64,000 bases of DNA from an uncultured Deferribacteraceae bacterium. GTDB taxonomy: Bacteria > Chrysiogenota > Deferribacteres > CAMZNJ01. How positions within the stretch are numbered: the stretch's first letter is position 1; each line of letters begins with the position of its first letter. A program made the position numbers and the translations under genes. The stretch covers positions 1-64,000 of the forward strand of contig CAMZNS010000010.1 in the NCBI GenBank assembly GCA_947313855.1, in the 5' to 3' direction. The notes under the pieces were generated by a model that saw only the letters and a list, made by a program, of their open reading frames with translations, was not told where the DNA came from and ran no database searches. This document shows, in pieces, positions 26,476-34,447 of the stretch.

Positions 26476-27153
26476 GTGATTTATAGTACCAACAACCTAA
26501 GTAAAGTTTACGGCACCAAAGTGGTTCTCAGAAAAGTGAACCTTAGTATCGGCGAAGGCGAATTTTTACTCCTAGCAGGACACAACGGTGCGGGGAAATC
26601 CACACTCATAAGCCTGCTAGCAAATCGCCTGAAACCAACCAAAGGCGAAATCCTCTACAATGAAAAACCCCTCAAAAGCTGGGGCAACGGCTACTACAAC
26701 CATGTGGGCTTCCTCGGCGACGCAACAAACCTCTACCCACAGCTCACCGTCTACCGAAACCTCACCCTAGTAGCAAAAATATACGGACTACCGCAAAGCC
26801 GAGTTGATGACGTACTGGAAGAGTTTAGCCTCGAAGTGCACAAGGGCAAAAAATTGACAGAGCTGTCCAAGGGTCTCAAGCAGAGGGTGAACTTTGCCAG
26901 AGCCATAATGCACAACCCCAAAATTATCATGGCTGACGAACCGTTCTCAGGCATCGATATCACATTTACGAAAACCATGGTCGACATGCTCGAAGGTTGG
27001 AAAAATATGGGGCGTACGATTATTCTTGCAACACACACGTTCGATCATATTTGGCACCTACCACACCGCGTTGCAATCATCAAAGACGCCTCACTAGTGT
27101 ACCACGACAATACGGAAAACATCTCCCCCGAAGGTATTGTCGAGCACTACTAG
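26476..27153 (+). CDS. ccmA: Haem exporter ATPase CcmA
   Basis: 225 residues from GTG 26476, 13 bp after ccmF; an in-frame ATG at 26413 inside ccmF would add an unconserved tail. Walker A GHNGAGKST, signature ELSKGLKQRV, Walker B KIIMADEPFSG and H-loop THTFDH are all intact. It is the ATPase of CcmABCD and powers release of haem-loaded CcmE. The RBS is weak (GAGAG), so translation may be coupled to ccmF. Confidence 0.93.
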   Translation: MIYSTNNLSKVYGTKVVLRKVNLSIGEGEFLLLAGHNGAGKSTLISLLANRLKPTKGEILYNEKPLKSWGNGYYNHVGFLGDATNLYPQLTVYRNLTLVAKIYGLPQSRVDDVLEEFSLEVHKGKKLTELSKGLKQRVNFARAIMHNPKIIMADEPFSGIDITFTKTMVDMLEGWKNMGRTIILATHTFDHIWHLPHRVAIIKDASLVYHDNTENISPEGIVEHY

Positions 27154-27159
27154 CAACCC

Positions 27160-27311
27160 GCACGGCTGGCAATTGGCACGGCTGGTAATTGGCACGGCTA
27201 GTAATTGGCACGGCTGGTAATTGGCACGGCTAGTAATTGGCACGGCTGGCAATTGGCACGGCTAGTAATTGGCACGGCTAGTAATTGGCACGGCTGGTAA
27301 TTGGCACGGCT
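27160..27311 (+). repeat. 16-bp array between ccmA and ccmB
   Basis: Nine full units of GCACGGCTRGYAATTG plus a half unit, starting 6 bp after the ccmA stop. Only positions 9 and 11 vary (GGC, GGT or AGT), in a non-regular order. Confidence 0.97.
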
Positions 27312-27344
27312 ATGGCATGAAGCTACAAACTACAGGAAGGTACA

Positions 27345-28019
27345 ATGATTAGGTATTTCAGGGACTTCAAGGTGCTATTTGTGCACAACATGGTGAGCGA
27401 GCTACTCAATCGCGAACTCATATACCTCTCCGTGGCGTTCTCCCTAATGCTATCAGTAATACTCGCCTTCGCCACACATGGTAGCTCGAGCCTCGAACTC
27501 ACCGTGTCCATGTACTCTGTAGCACTCATCTTCACCATCAACCTCATATCCATGCGTGCCATGTATTACGAATACCAAGAGGGGGGGATAAACACCATCC
27601 TATTTTCGCCCATGGTTGACGCGTCAGCCTTTGTTTTTGCTAAAGGGTTGACCAACTTCTTTTACGTAATGGTGGTAGCGGTGCTAATGTTGCCGTTCTA
27701 CTTCACAACGGGCATCTTCACGCAGGGTGCATTACTAGGTGTTGTGCTTCTGATTACAGCAATAACTATGGTTGGTGTTGCTGTGATAACGTCGTTTTTG
27801 GCGTTCATGGCATTCCATACTGCAGCCAAGGAGGTACTCCTGTTTGTTCTACAGCTACCCTTTGTTCTGCCAGTCATCATGGCGTACAATTTCATCCTTG
27901 GGTCGGTGGTTGTTGATGGTGCCGATATCCCTTGGCGAATGCTTACGCTACTGGTTGGGTACGACTTTATCGTAATATTTATCATATTTATCCTGTTCGA
28001 TTTTCTAATCAGGGACTAG
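27345..28019 (+). CDS. ccmB: Haem exporter membrane protein CcmB
   Basis: 224 residues with six predicted helices. RYFRDFKVLFVHNMVSELLNRE is the cytoplasmic start typical of CcmB, and YYEYQEGGINTILFSPM matches the conserved loop after TM2. The end has helices around VLPVIMAYNFILGS and VGYDFIVIFIIFILFDFL. It forms the membrane channel part of CcmABCD. RBS AGGAAGG is at 27332-27338. The 16-bp array separates it from ccmA, so the array is transcribed. Confidence 0.9.
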   Translation: MIRYFRDFKVLFVHNMVSELLNRELIYLSVAFSLMLSVILAFATHGSSSLELTVSMYSVALIFTINLISMRAMYYEYQEGGINTILFSPMVDASAFVFAKGLTNFFYVMVVAVLMLPFYFTTGIFTQGALLGVVLLITAITMVGVAVITSFLAFMAFHTAAKEVLLFVLQLPFVLPVIMAYNFILGSVVVDGADIPWRMLTLLVGYDFIVIFIIFILFDFLIRD

Positions 28020-28074
28020 AAGGGGTATGACGTAAGGACTAACGCAGAGAATAAAACATAGAAACGGAGCTATT

Positions 28075-28746
28075 ATGAAAAAAAGTTATTTGATACCATT
28101 AAACATTGTATTCTTATCGGCATTCGGAGTGCTTGTGTATTTCGGGATAGTGTTCCCCCCAGTTGAGCGCGTTATGGGGATTGTTCAGAAGATATTTTAC
28201 GTCCATATCGGTTTAGTTGCCATGGCGATGTTCTCTTTTTTCCTAGCCTTTGTTCTGTCTGTTATCTATCTTATCACCGAAAGGCCGAAGATCGATATTT
28301 TGGCGTCGAACGCTATCTACATCGGAACGATAATGTTTGCTCTCGTAATCACTACAGGTATGATTTGGGCAAAGCCGGCATGGGGCACCTTTTGGGTTTG
28401 GGATCCACGCCTAACCATATCTCTGATGACGTTCCTGTTGTATATTTCCTACATTATGCTACGTGTTTTCATCGATGATCATTCCAAAAGGGCAACATTT
28501 TCGGCGGTACTAGCGATAATGACGTTTATCCTGACCCCCATCAATTATTTTGCAACAAGGTGGTGGAATTCCATGCACCCCGTGGTATTTGGTAAAGAGG
28601 GTTCCGATGGACTAACGCCTGATATGATGACATCTGTTGAGGTATCGGTAGCCATGATGGCGATAATGTATCTGATTATATCGTGGGAAGCCTACACGGT
28701 GCAGGTGCTAAGCTACAAAAAACGTATGAAGAAACTGGATATCTAG
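28075..28746 (+). CDS. ccmC: Haem handling protein CcmC
   Basis: 223 residues, six membrane helices. The tryptophan-rich periplasmic segment is KPAWGTFWVWDPRLT at about residue 100. Periplasmic His residues in YVHIGL and the loop WWNSMHP are the likely haem ligands. It loads haem onto CcmE, and as the CcmE here uses Cys122 the chemistry of the adduct may differ from E. coli. It sits in the usual order between ccmB and ccmD. Confidence 0.93.
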   Translation: MKKSYLIPLNIVFLSAFGVLVYFGIVFPPVERVMGIVQKIFYVHIGLVAMAMFSFFLAFVLSVIYLITERPKIDILASNAIYIGTIMFALVITTGMIWAKPAWGTFWVWDPRLTISLMTFLLYISYIMLRVFIDDHSKRATFSAVLAIMTFILTPINYFATRWWNSMHPVVFGKEGSDGLTPDMMTSVEVSVAMMAIMYLIISWEAYTVQVLSYKKRMKKLDI

Positions 28747-28758
28747 GGAGTAGACAAA

Positions 28759-28905
28759 ATGGGCAATAACGTAATATTTTTAATTTCGGCGTATGTGGTA
28801 TCCATCGTAGTTCTTCTGGTTGTTCAGTTTTTCTTGACATACTTGGTTATCAAGAAGATGAACACAGCGGTGGAAGATTCTGACAACGGTTCTGACAACG
28901 ATTAG
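28759..28905 (+). CDS. ccmD: Small haem exporter subunit CcmD
   Basis: 48 residues, ATG 28759 with GGGAG at 28746-28750, 12 bp after ccmC. It has a single helix, roughly residues 5-31 (VIFLISAYVVSIVVLLVVQF), then KK and an acidic tail. Size, single helix with N-out topology, and place after ccmC all match CcmD, which holds CcmE to the CcmABC complex. The tail SDNGSDND is encoded by a 12-bp repeat that continues past the stop codon. Sequence alone is weak for such a short protein; context carries the call. Confidence 0.8.
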   Translation: MGNNVIFLISAYVVSIVVLLVVQFFLTYLVIKKMNTAVEDSDNGSDND

Positions 28906-28923
28906 TGCAACGGTTCTGACAAC
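28876..28923 (+). repeat. 12-bp array across the ccmD stop codon
   Basis: Units GATTCTGACAAC, GGTTCTGACAAC, GATTAGTGCAAC, GGTTCTGACAAC. The third unit carries the TAG stop (28903-28905). The first two encode the last residues of CcmD. Confidence 0.93.
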
Positions 28924-28935
28924 TAATGGTTAGGG

Positions 28936-29123
28936 GTATTTGTGCGGTTACGCAATAATGGTAATCGTGGAGCCCGCAAGAGTGGTGTCATCCGTACAAG
29001 TGTCGACATGACTGACGTATTCGTATTTGTGCGGTTACGCAATAATGGTAATCGTGGAGCCCGCAAGAGTGGTGTCATCCGTACAAGTGTCGACATGACT
29101 GACGTATTCGTATTTGTGCGGTT
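28936..29123 (+). repeat. 87-bp direct repeat, two full copies plus a start
   Basis: Copies at 28936-29022 and 29023-29109 are identical by eye. A third begins (29110-29123, GTATTTGTGCGGTT) and then diverges. The gap holds no credible gene. The open frames through it exist because 87 is divisible by 3. Confidence 0.95.
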
Positions 29124-29167
29124 TGGAGATGATGGTGGGGCAAGGGGGTATTTGCCCCACTGTTGCC

Positions 29168-29215
29168 GCAACCTTCATCGCAACCTTAGTTGGAACCTTC
29201 ATCGCAACCTTCGTC
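29168..29215 (-). repeat. 12-bp array across the queH stop codon
   Basis: On the + strand: GCAACCTTCATC, GCAACCTTAGTT, GGAACCTTCATC, GCAACCTTCGTC. The queH stop (29186-29188) lies inside the second unit, so the array encodes the C-terminal acidic/Gly residues and continues downstream. Confidence 0.93.
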
Positions 29216-29830
29216 GGTGCTGTCAGCCGTGTGGTGGTTGACAATCCCCTCTTTAGCGGTGTACCTATCGAGGTTGCGTGGTAGCTGTGTTTCGTACCTT
29301 TCCTCTTCGGAGTAGATGCAGCCGCAATATTGTTGTCGGTAAAGCCCGTACTCTTTGGAGATATCTATCCCTTCTTTGTGTCCACTGCGGAAGTCACTGT
29401 AAACAAAAGGGATACCGAATCGTTTTGCGGCTTTTTCTGCCTCTTCCACAATAATATGGTGGTATTGGTGTTTGCTGTAGAGCAGGGAGGATGAGAACGC
29501 ATCGACGCCCATCTTTTTTGCTTTTTGGGCAGTTTTCTGCAATCTCATGGCATAACATGTACGGCATCGTCTCTCTTTGGGTATTTTGGAGAGTTTCAGG
29601 AATTTTTTGAGTCCATACTCTTCGTCCCAGTGTGAGTTGACGTTTTCAATTTTGTTGAGTTGGAGTGTTGCTTCGAGTCGGTTGTAGAGTTCTTTCATGG
29701 GGTGTATGTTTGGGTTGTAGAAGAACCCTTCGACTTTGTATTCGTCTTGTAGTTTCAGGTTTTGGATGGGGTAACAGGAGCATGGTCCACAGCATTGGTG
29801 TAGTAGTAGAGTTTTTTTAGTTGAGGGCAT
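29186..29830 (-). CDS. queH: Epoxyqueuosine reductase QueH
   Basis: 214 residues from ATG 29830, which has AAAGGAG 9 nt upstream. LLHQCCGPCSCYP near the N-terminus, RCRTCYAMRL in the middle and QQYCGC near residue 180 supply the cysteines for the 4Fe-4S cluster and metal of the DUF208/QueH family. It reduces epoxyqueuosine to queuosine in tRNA as an alternative to cobalamin-dependent QueG. The last 15 residues are extra and repeat-derived. Confidence 0.92.
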   Translation of the reverse strand: MPSTKKTLLLHQCCGPCSCYPIQNLKLQDEYKVEGFFYNPNIHPMKELYNRLEATLQLNKIENVNSHWDEEYGLKKFLKLSKIPKERRCRTCYAMRLQKTAQKAKKMGVDAFSSSLLYSKHQYHHIIVEEAEKAAKRFGIPFVYSDFRSGHKEGIDISKEYGLYRQQYCGCIYSEEERYETQLPRNLDRYTAKEGIVNHHTADSTDEGCDEGSN

Positions 29831-29899
29831 ATTTTGTTGCTCCTTTGGGCGTGCAAAAACAATCGAAAACACCCTGCACCCTTTGCCTATCTGGTTGGC

Positions 29900-30030
29900 G
29901 CGCTAGTTACGGTTACGGTTACGGTGGTGATTCGATTGCTTTGTGTCGACAACTACGGCTCCGACAACACCGTCACCATCTTCGCGCTAGTTACGGTTAC
30001 GGTTACGGTGGTGATTCGATTGCTTTGTGT
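29900..30030. repeat. 47-bp direct repeat pair
   Basis: Copies at 29900-29946 and 29984-30030 start GCGCTAGTTACGGTTACG and end GATTGCTTTGTGT, 37 bp apart. Each contains a GTTACG 6-bp sub-array. They lie between queH and rpsT. Confidence 0.93.
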
Positions 30031-30060
30031 AGTAGTCGATGTTGTGTTAAGGGTACAGTA

Positions 30061-30324
30061 TTAAGCTATTTTGTCCATTTTGCGTGTTAGGCGTGATATT
30101 TTTTTGGATGCTTTATTCTGATGCAAGATACCTTTGCCCCCAAGTTTTGCGATGAAAGCGGAAGCGTCATGAAGTAGTAGGGTAGCCTGCTCTTTGTCGT
30201 TAGCTTCAACAGCTGCCAAGTACTTCTTCACCATTGTTTTCATTGTAGATTTGTACGCAGTATTACGTTCATTTCTTTTAATATTTTGTCTAACCCTTTT
30301 TCTTCCTGATACGGTATGTGCCAC
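30061..30324 (-). CDS. rpsT: 30S ribosomal protein S20
   Basis: 87 residues from GTG 30324, with GGAGGG 3 nt upstream; this is exactly the usual S20 length. A frame to 30405 exists but the extra part overlaps the promoter. GRKRVRQNIKRNERNTAYKS and KGILHQNKASKKISRLTRKM are the family's basic blocks. It binds 16S rRNA in the 30S body. The unusual GTG start is a known way to limit S20 synthesis in other bacteria. Confidence 0.96.
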   Translation of the reverse strand: MAHTVSGRKRVRQNIKRNERNTAYKSTMKTMVKKYLAAVEANDKEQATLLLHDASAFIAKLGGKGILHQNKASKKISRLTRKMDKIA

Positions 30325-30376
30325 AATCCCTCCAATATGCCCTGTAGACATAGGTTTGCATTTAATTTGTAGTTGA

Positions 30377-30405
30377 ATTCTAACGTTATCAAATAGAAAT
30401 GTCAA
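30377..30405 (-). promoter_or_regulatory. rpsT promoter
   Basis: On the minus strand TTGACA (30405-30400) and TAGAAT (30382-30377) are spaced 17 bp. The start would be near 30370, giving a leader of about 46 nt before the GTG. Confidence 0.75.
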
Positions 30406-30477
30406 GTTTTTATTGTAAAAAGCAATGCTTTTGCAGTACTATGTTAGTTGAAATATCTACTTTGGGGTTATAATAGC

Positions 30478-32055
30478 GTGTTGATTTTGATTCGCCTACT
30501 TCTTGTTGTTATAATTATGCATGCTGTTCTTGTGGGATCTGCCCTCGGCGTGTCGCCTCAGTATGACAAATCTGGTGCCACTCAGCGTGAGGGAGCAATA
30601 TGGTACGATGGCAAACCGTACTACAATATGGGCTCCATCGAAAGCCTGCTGGGAACACTTATCGCCGACGAAAACTACGACGAAGCTCTGTTCCTACTAG
30701 ACACACTCGAACCCCTTTACCCGCAAAACTATCGCCTCTACAAATATCGTGCCGAAACCTATGCCAACATGGGGGAAGCCGCCAAAGCCGCCGACTCATA
30801 TCGAGACTACTTCAACACAGCAACATTTCGCGATCGCGACGCACTAATAAAATTCACCACCATCCTTTTCGGACTACGGCAATACGGTGAAGTTCGAAAC
30901 TACCTGGATAAGTTTCACAACCGAAACGGCGAATACTACTACTACTACGGCTTAACATACTACCGCGAAGGGTTATTTTATCAGGCAAGACGTAACTTCG
31001 CAAAGGTTCCCACGGGCAGTAGCTACTACCTCTCAGCACTACAACTTAGCGTTGAGTCGTGCATCGCTCTGGGGCAGTACGGCTGTGCACGCGACGGGTA
31101 CGCCCTCATGAGCTCCCTCATCATCCCCGGTGCCAAGAGCCTGTCTGAGGCTGGATTCCTCCTGCTGAACAGCTACAAAAGTCGCAACAGCTTCTACGTC
31201 GATGTACGAGGCACATATGAACTCAATCCGGGGCTAGTCAACAAAGGATCCATAGCAGCACCATCCGCAAGCGTTTTTGCCAACTACGCATACCTAGCCT
31301 ACCCGTTCAGCACCTTCGATATTGTCACTAGCTCCATCTACATCGACACCAATCGATACCTTGGCTCTGAGGACTTAGGGTATTTGTCTTACACCGTAGC
31401 GGGGCTCTCCTTGGTGGGGGAGGTCAGCAACGACGGGTATCGTGTTCGCCCCTTAGACCTACTGGCAGAGTTGTGGGCAGGTGATGATGGTCTAACCCGT
31501 GCTAGGGTTGGACTAGGGGTGCAGTGGGCAGGGAACTACGCCCTAAGTGTGCGTTTCCCTGTCTCCATCACATACAACCACTTCCTTGACGACAAAAGAA
31601 AGGGTGAAATCGGTGCTGTTGAGGGGGCGGGAGCCTTAATTCTGGGGTACAATAACATAAATGTTCACCATAAAGTTTTTGTTAAAGGGCTCGCTTACTC
31701 ACCCATTCAACCCCAAACTGTAGGCACAACATCATCCGGACCCTTCATTAATTTCGCTGGCGGATACGAAGGGGGCTACTTTACTGATCGTTATTCCTTA
31801 GGTTTTTTTATGAACCAATCAGCAGAGCAGTACCTCAATCAAATAGTGGATCTATCCGTAGGCGTTGCCGGAATTCAACCAACCTACTACACAACCACTG
31901 TTGGTGCTGATGTGGGCGTATTCCTTCGCAATAGCATCAAGCTTTACGTTACTGGGCAGTACACTAAAGGTTTCTCGAATATGGCGAAGTTTTACGGCGG
32001 ACTAGGGGACTACAACAACGTGGTTTTCGGCTCGGGTGCATCCCTTGTCTTTTAA
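30478..32055 (+). CDS. TPR-containing outer-membrane barrel-like protein
   Basis: About 525 residues from GTG 30478; a TTG at 30448 and an ATG at 30517 are in frame, and a TATAAT at 30469-30474 makes the earliest start doubtful. A signal peptide runs to SALG. Residues about 50-180 hold TPR-like helical pairs (NYDEALFLLDTLEPLYPQN, AKAADSYRDYF). From about 230 the protein is rich in Tyr/Ser/Gly strands and ends VVFGSGASLVF, like a beta-barrel closing in Phe. TPR plus barrel recalls exopolysaccharide export proteins, but I do not assign a family. A FecR-domain gene follows. Confidence 0.65.
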   Translation: MLILIRLLLVVIIMHAVLVGSALGVSPQYDKSGATQREGAIWYDGKPYYNMGSIESLLGTLIADENYDEALFLLDTLEPLYPQNYRLYKYRAETYANMGEAAKAADSYRDYFNTATFRDRDALIKFTTILFGLRQYGEVRNYLDKFHNRNGEYYYYYGLTYYREGLFYQARRNFAKVPTGSSYYLSALQLSVESCIALGQYGCARDGYALMSSLIIPGAKSLSEAGFLLLNSYKSRNSFYVDVRGTYELNPGLVNKGSIAAPSASVFANYAYLAYPFSTFDIVTSSIYIDTNRYLGSEDLGYLSYTVAGLSLVGEVSNDGYRVRPLDLLAELWAGDDGLTRARVGLGVQWAGNYALSVRFPVSITYNHFLDDKRKGEIGAVEGAGALILGYNNINVHHKVFVKGLAYSPIQPQTVGTTSSGPFINFAGGYEGGYFTDRYSLGFFMNQSAEQYLNQIVDLSVGVAGIQPTYYTTTVGADVGVFLRNSIKLYVTGQYTKGFSNMAKFYGGLGDYNNVVFGSGASLVF

Positions 32056-32061
32056 AAAACC

Positions 32062-32088
32062 TTGCAAGAACGCTTAGTAAGATATACT
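32062..32088 (+). promoter_or_regulatory. Candidate promoter for the FecR-domain gene
   Basis: TTGCAA (32062-32067) and TATACT (32083-32088) with a short 15-bp spacer, 136 bp before the start codon. Confidence 0.3.
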
Positions 32089-32223
32089 ATTAATAGTAAT
32101 AACTAGATAGATTAATGTTTTTTTTGGGTTGCGAATGGTCAGGGAAGTATCGGTGTGATACTTATGTATGCTGGCTGCAAAAGCAACACCATTGTTAAAG
32201 TTTGAAAAAACTAAGGAGCAGGT

Positions 32224-33030
32224 ATGATGAAGCTTTTCCTTGTTGCAGTAGTGGGGATGATGTCCATCGGAGCAACCTCTTTCGGCGGAGTAGTTAAAGT
32301 CGGTGAAGCCATGGAGTCGAAAGGGCGTGTGGAGGTTGTAAAACCTGACGCCGTTCGTGGTGCACCCCTTAAGTCTGGCGGAATTGTGGAGGCTGGGGAT
32401 ATTGTTCGTACCTCTTCAGGTGCGTCCGCCGTACTTCTTCTTGTAGACGGCTCTGTCTTAGAAGTTGGAGCAAGTTCCCGCGTGAAGTTCTACGAGCTAA
32501 ACAAAAATTCCGATACACATGTTAACCTCGAAAAAGGGGATGTGCTCTTCGACATAACACCCATAACACCCATTCGTGGCACATTCAAGATCAAAACAAC
32601 AACCTCAATCATCGGGGTGAAGGGAACAAATTTTAGGGTGATTGCAACAGAATCAAGAACCAAAGTTACCATGAACAGAGGGGTGGTTGCAATTAGTTCT
32701 GTGCTGTCTCCAGGGAAGACCGTTTCGGTTTCGGCAGGTCAAGTTGCTGTTATAACCACCTCAGGGGTGCAGACGCGTAAGCAAACACAGTCGGAGCAAA
32801 GCGGAACACTTATCGACCTACAAGCCAAACCGAGTGTTGTCGATGGCAGGATGGATATCCCCAATAACATAGAAACCATGCCTGCATCTACTATTGAGGG
32901 TGATGACTCCACCCCTGCAACGCCGCCAAGTCCTGTTGACCCCAAAGATAAACGCCCAGATAAGCCGGATCCAACACCACCAACACCGCCAACACCTAGC
33001 GGTCCAGCGGTTAAGATTATTGTGAAGTAG
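32224..33030 (+). CDS. FecR-domain periplasmic protein
   Basis: 268 residues with AGGAGCAGG upstream. A signal peptide (LFLVAVVGMMSIGATSFGG) precedes a FecR domain: GGIVEAGDIVRTSSGASAV, LLVDGSVLEVGASSRVKF, LEKGDVLFDI and SIIGVKGTNFRV. There is no DNA-binding or membrane anchor part, so it is a free exported domain rather than an anti-sigma factor. A Pro/Asp-rich tail (about 225-262) resembles a spacer. Stand-alone FecR proteins are thought to bind wall or surface polymers. It may work with the upstream TPR/barrel protein. Confidence 0.8.
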   Translation: MMKLFLVAVVGMMSIGATSFGGVVKVGEAMESKGRVEVVKPDAVRGAPLKSGGIVEAGDIVRTSSGASAVLLLVDGSVLEVGASSRVKFYELNKNSDTHVNLEKGDVLFDITPITPIRGTFKIKTTTSIIGVKGTNFRVIATESRTKVTMNRGVVAISSVLSPGKTVSVSAGQVAVITTSGVQTRKQTQSEQSGTLIDLQAKPSVVDGRMDIPNNIETMPASTIEGDDSTPATPPSPVDPKDKRPDKPDPTPPTPPTPSGPAVKIIVK

Positions 33031-33215
33031 GTTGTGCGTTTGCAATGTTGTGCGTTGGTAGCGTTGCGTTTGCAATGTTGGTGTTGACCGCGTTGCGTTT
33101 GCAATGTTGTGCGTTGACCGCGTTGCGTTTGCAATGTTGTGCGTTGACCGCGTTGCGTTTGCAATGTTGTGCGTTGGTAGCGTTGCGTTTGCAATGTTGG
33201 TGTTGACCACGTTGC
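33031..33215 (+). repeat. 29/30-bp array starting at the FecR gene stop codon
   Basis: Six units built from GCGTTGCGTTTGCAATGTTG followed by GTGTTGACC, TGCGTTGACC or TGCGTTGGTA. The array starts at the base after the TAG stop and ends about 90 bp before tsaE. Lengths are 29 or 30 bp. Confidence 0.93.
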
Positions 33216-33307
33216 GTTGGTTTCTGTAAATACATGGGGGTGCAAGTGTTTGTGATACTGTATCATACTTTTTGCTTGTGCCTCCGTTCCCCGCTTAGGA
33301 TGGTTTT

Positions 33308-33826
33308 ATGAGTACCTCTGTTTATCAAGCTCAGACTTTAGGGGATCTTGCTGATGTTGCGGGTTCCCTTGCGTCCTCCCTGTGTGGTAAGATTGTTTAT
33401 CTTTCGGGTGATGTTGGTGCGGGTAAGACAACGTTTGTTAGTGCTTTGGCACCTCATCTTGGTTATTTCGGCTCAGTTAGTTCCCCCACGTTTACCCTGA
33501 TAAACGAGTATTACCCGTCAACATCGCTGTCTACGTTGCCTATGCTCCCTATTTACCACGGTGATTTTTATCGTCTTCACGATGTTCAGCAGCTTGACAA
33601 CATCGGTTTTTGGGATTTGGTTGACAATAGGGCAACTATTTTGGTAGAATGGTCAGAATCGGTATCACTCAGCTCACTTTTACCACCTGATTGTACGATT
33701 ACATTTACCCGTTTGCCGGGTCGGATAGATCTTCCTGATAAGGGTTTGAGTCTTTCGAATGTTGCAGGTAGTGGCGATTTGGGTTGCTACTTGGAGGTAG
33801 TTTTTCATCATGAAAGTAGCGTTTAA
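33308..33826 (+). CDS. tsaE: tRNA t6A biosynthesis ATPase TsaE
   Basis: 172 residues. Walker A is LSGDVGAGKTTFV. SSPTFTLINEYY and IYHGDFYRL are conserved TsaE blocks, and ILVEWSESV is the Walker B region. TsaE regulates the TsaBD complex that makes N6-threonylcarbamoyladenosine at tRNA position 37. An AGGAT lies 8 nt upstream. The coding strand is markedly T/G-rich. The 3' end overlaps the next small gene by 17 bp. Confidence 0.94.
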   Translation: MSTSVYQAQTLGDLADVAGSLASSLCGKIVYLSGDVGAGKTTFVSALAPHLGYFGSVSSPTFTLINEYYPSTSLSTLPMLPIYHGDFYRLHDVQQLDNIGFWDLVDNRATILVEWSESVSLSSLLPPDCTITFTRLPGRIDLPDKGLSLSNVAGSGDLGCYLEVVFHHESSV

Positions 33827-34055
33827 GATTAATGAACGTCCGTTTACAGATGTTATTCCGGAGAGTTTGCAGTTCTATTTTTATGAGATAGAGTGTCTTT
33901 TGGAGTTGATAAACAGCGAAGAGGACGAGTCTTTGCTGAGCTATTACTCCTATCGGCTTGCGGCTATCGAGCGGGTTTTGAGTGAGCAGAATCTGCTTAT
34001 GGTGGAGTTCCCCAATGGGCTTCCTACCATACTGGGCAACGACTACAACCATTAG
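33810..34055 (+). CDS. Small hypothetical acidic protein overlapping tsaE
   Basis: 81 residues, with GGAGG at 33794-33798 before ATG 33810. I do not recognise it. The sequence is mostly helical and acidic in the middle (LLELINSEEDESLLSYYSYR) without signal or membrane segments. The 17-bp overlap with tsaE in another frame and a good RBS suggest translational coupling and a real gene. An array starts within a few bases of its stop codon. Confidence 0.6.
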   Translation: MKVAFKINERPFTDVIPESLQFYFYEIECLLELINSEEDESLLSYYSYRLAAIERVLSEQNLLMVEFPNGLPTILGNDYNH

Positions 34056-34063
34056 CGGGCAGC

Positions 34064-34357
34064 GTGGCACAGCTTGAGTCGGCGTTGCGTTATGTTGGCG
34101 TATTCGCGTTGCAGTTGCGTTGCAGTTGCGTTGCACAGCTTGAGTCGGCGTTGCGTTATGTTGGCGTATTCGCGTTGCAGTTGCGTTGCAGTTGCGTGGC
34201 ACAGCTTGAGTCGGCGTTGCGTTATGTTGGCGTATTCGCGTTGCAGTTGCGTTGCACAGCTTGAGTCGGCGTTGCGTTATGTTGGCGTATTCGCGTGGCA
34301 GTTGCGTGGCACAGCTTGAGTCGGCGTTGCGTTATGTTGGCGTATTCGCGTTGCAGT
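34064..34357 (+). repeat. Nested array of 66- and 55-bp units made of 11-mers
   Basis: Units start CACAGCTTGAG at 34068, 34134, 34200, 34255 and 34310 (periods 66, 66, 55, 55, last incomplete). Each unit is a chain of 11-mers: CACAGCTTGAG, TCGGCGTTGCG, TTATGTTGGCG, TATTCGCGTTG, then one or two CAGTTGCGTTG. The period changes by one 11-mer. It starts after the 81-residue gene and ends before valS. Confidence 0.95.
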
Positions 34358-34447
34358 TTTCAATAAACTAATAAATTTAGTCGTCTTAGTCGTATGTAAG
34401 TAGTGTGTACGCGTGCCTGCATACTGAGCGATGCAGGAGTTTCAAGT

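Noticed and set aside
28936-29241. ORFs through the 87-bp repeat
   Set aside because: Open only because 87 is divisible by three; no RBS and no recognisable sequence.
34064-34319. ORFs encoding 22-residue repeats
   Set aside because: They come from the 66-bp array, whose later 55-bp units break the frame; no start signal.
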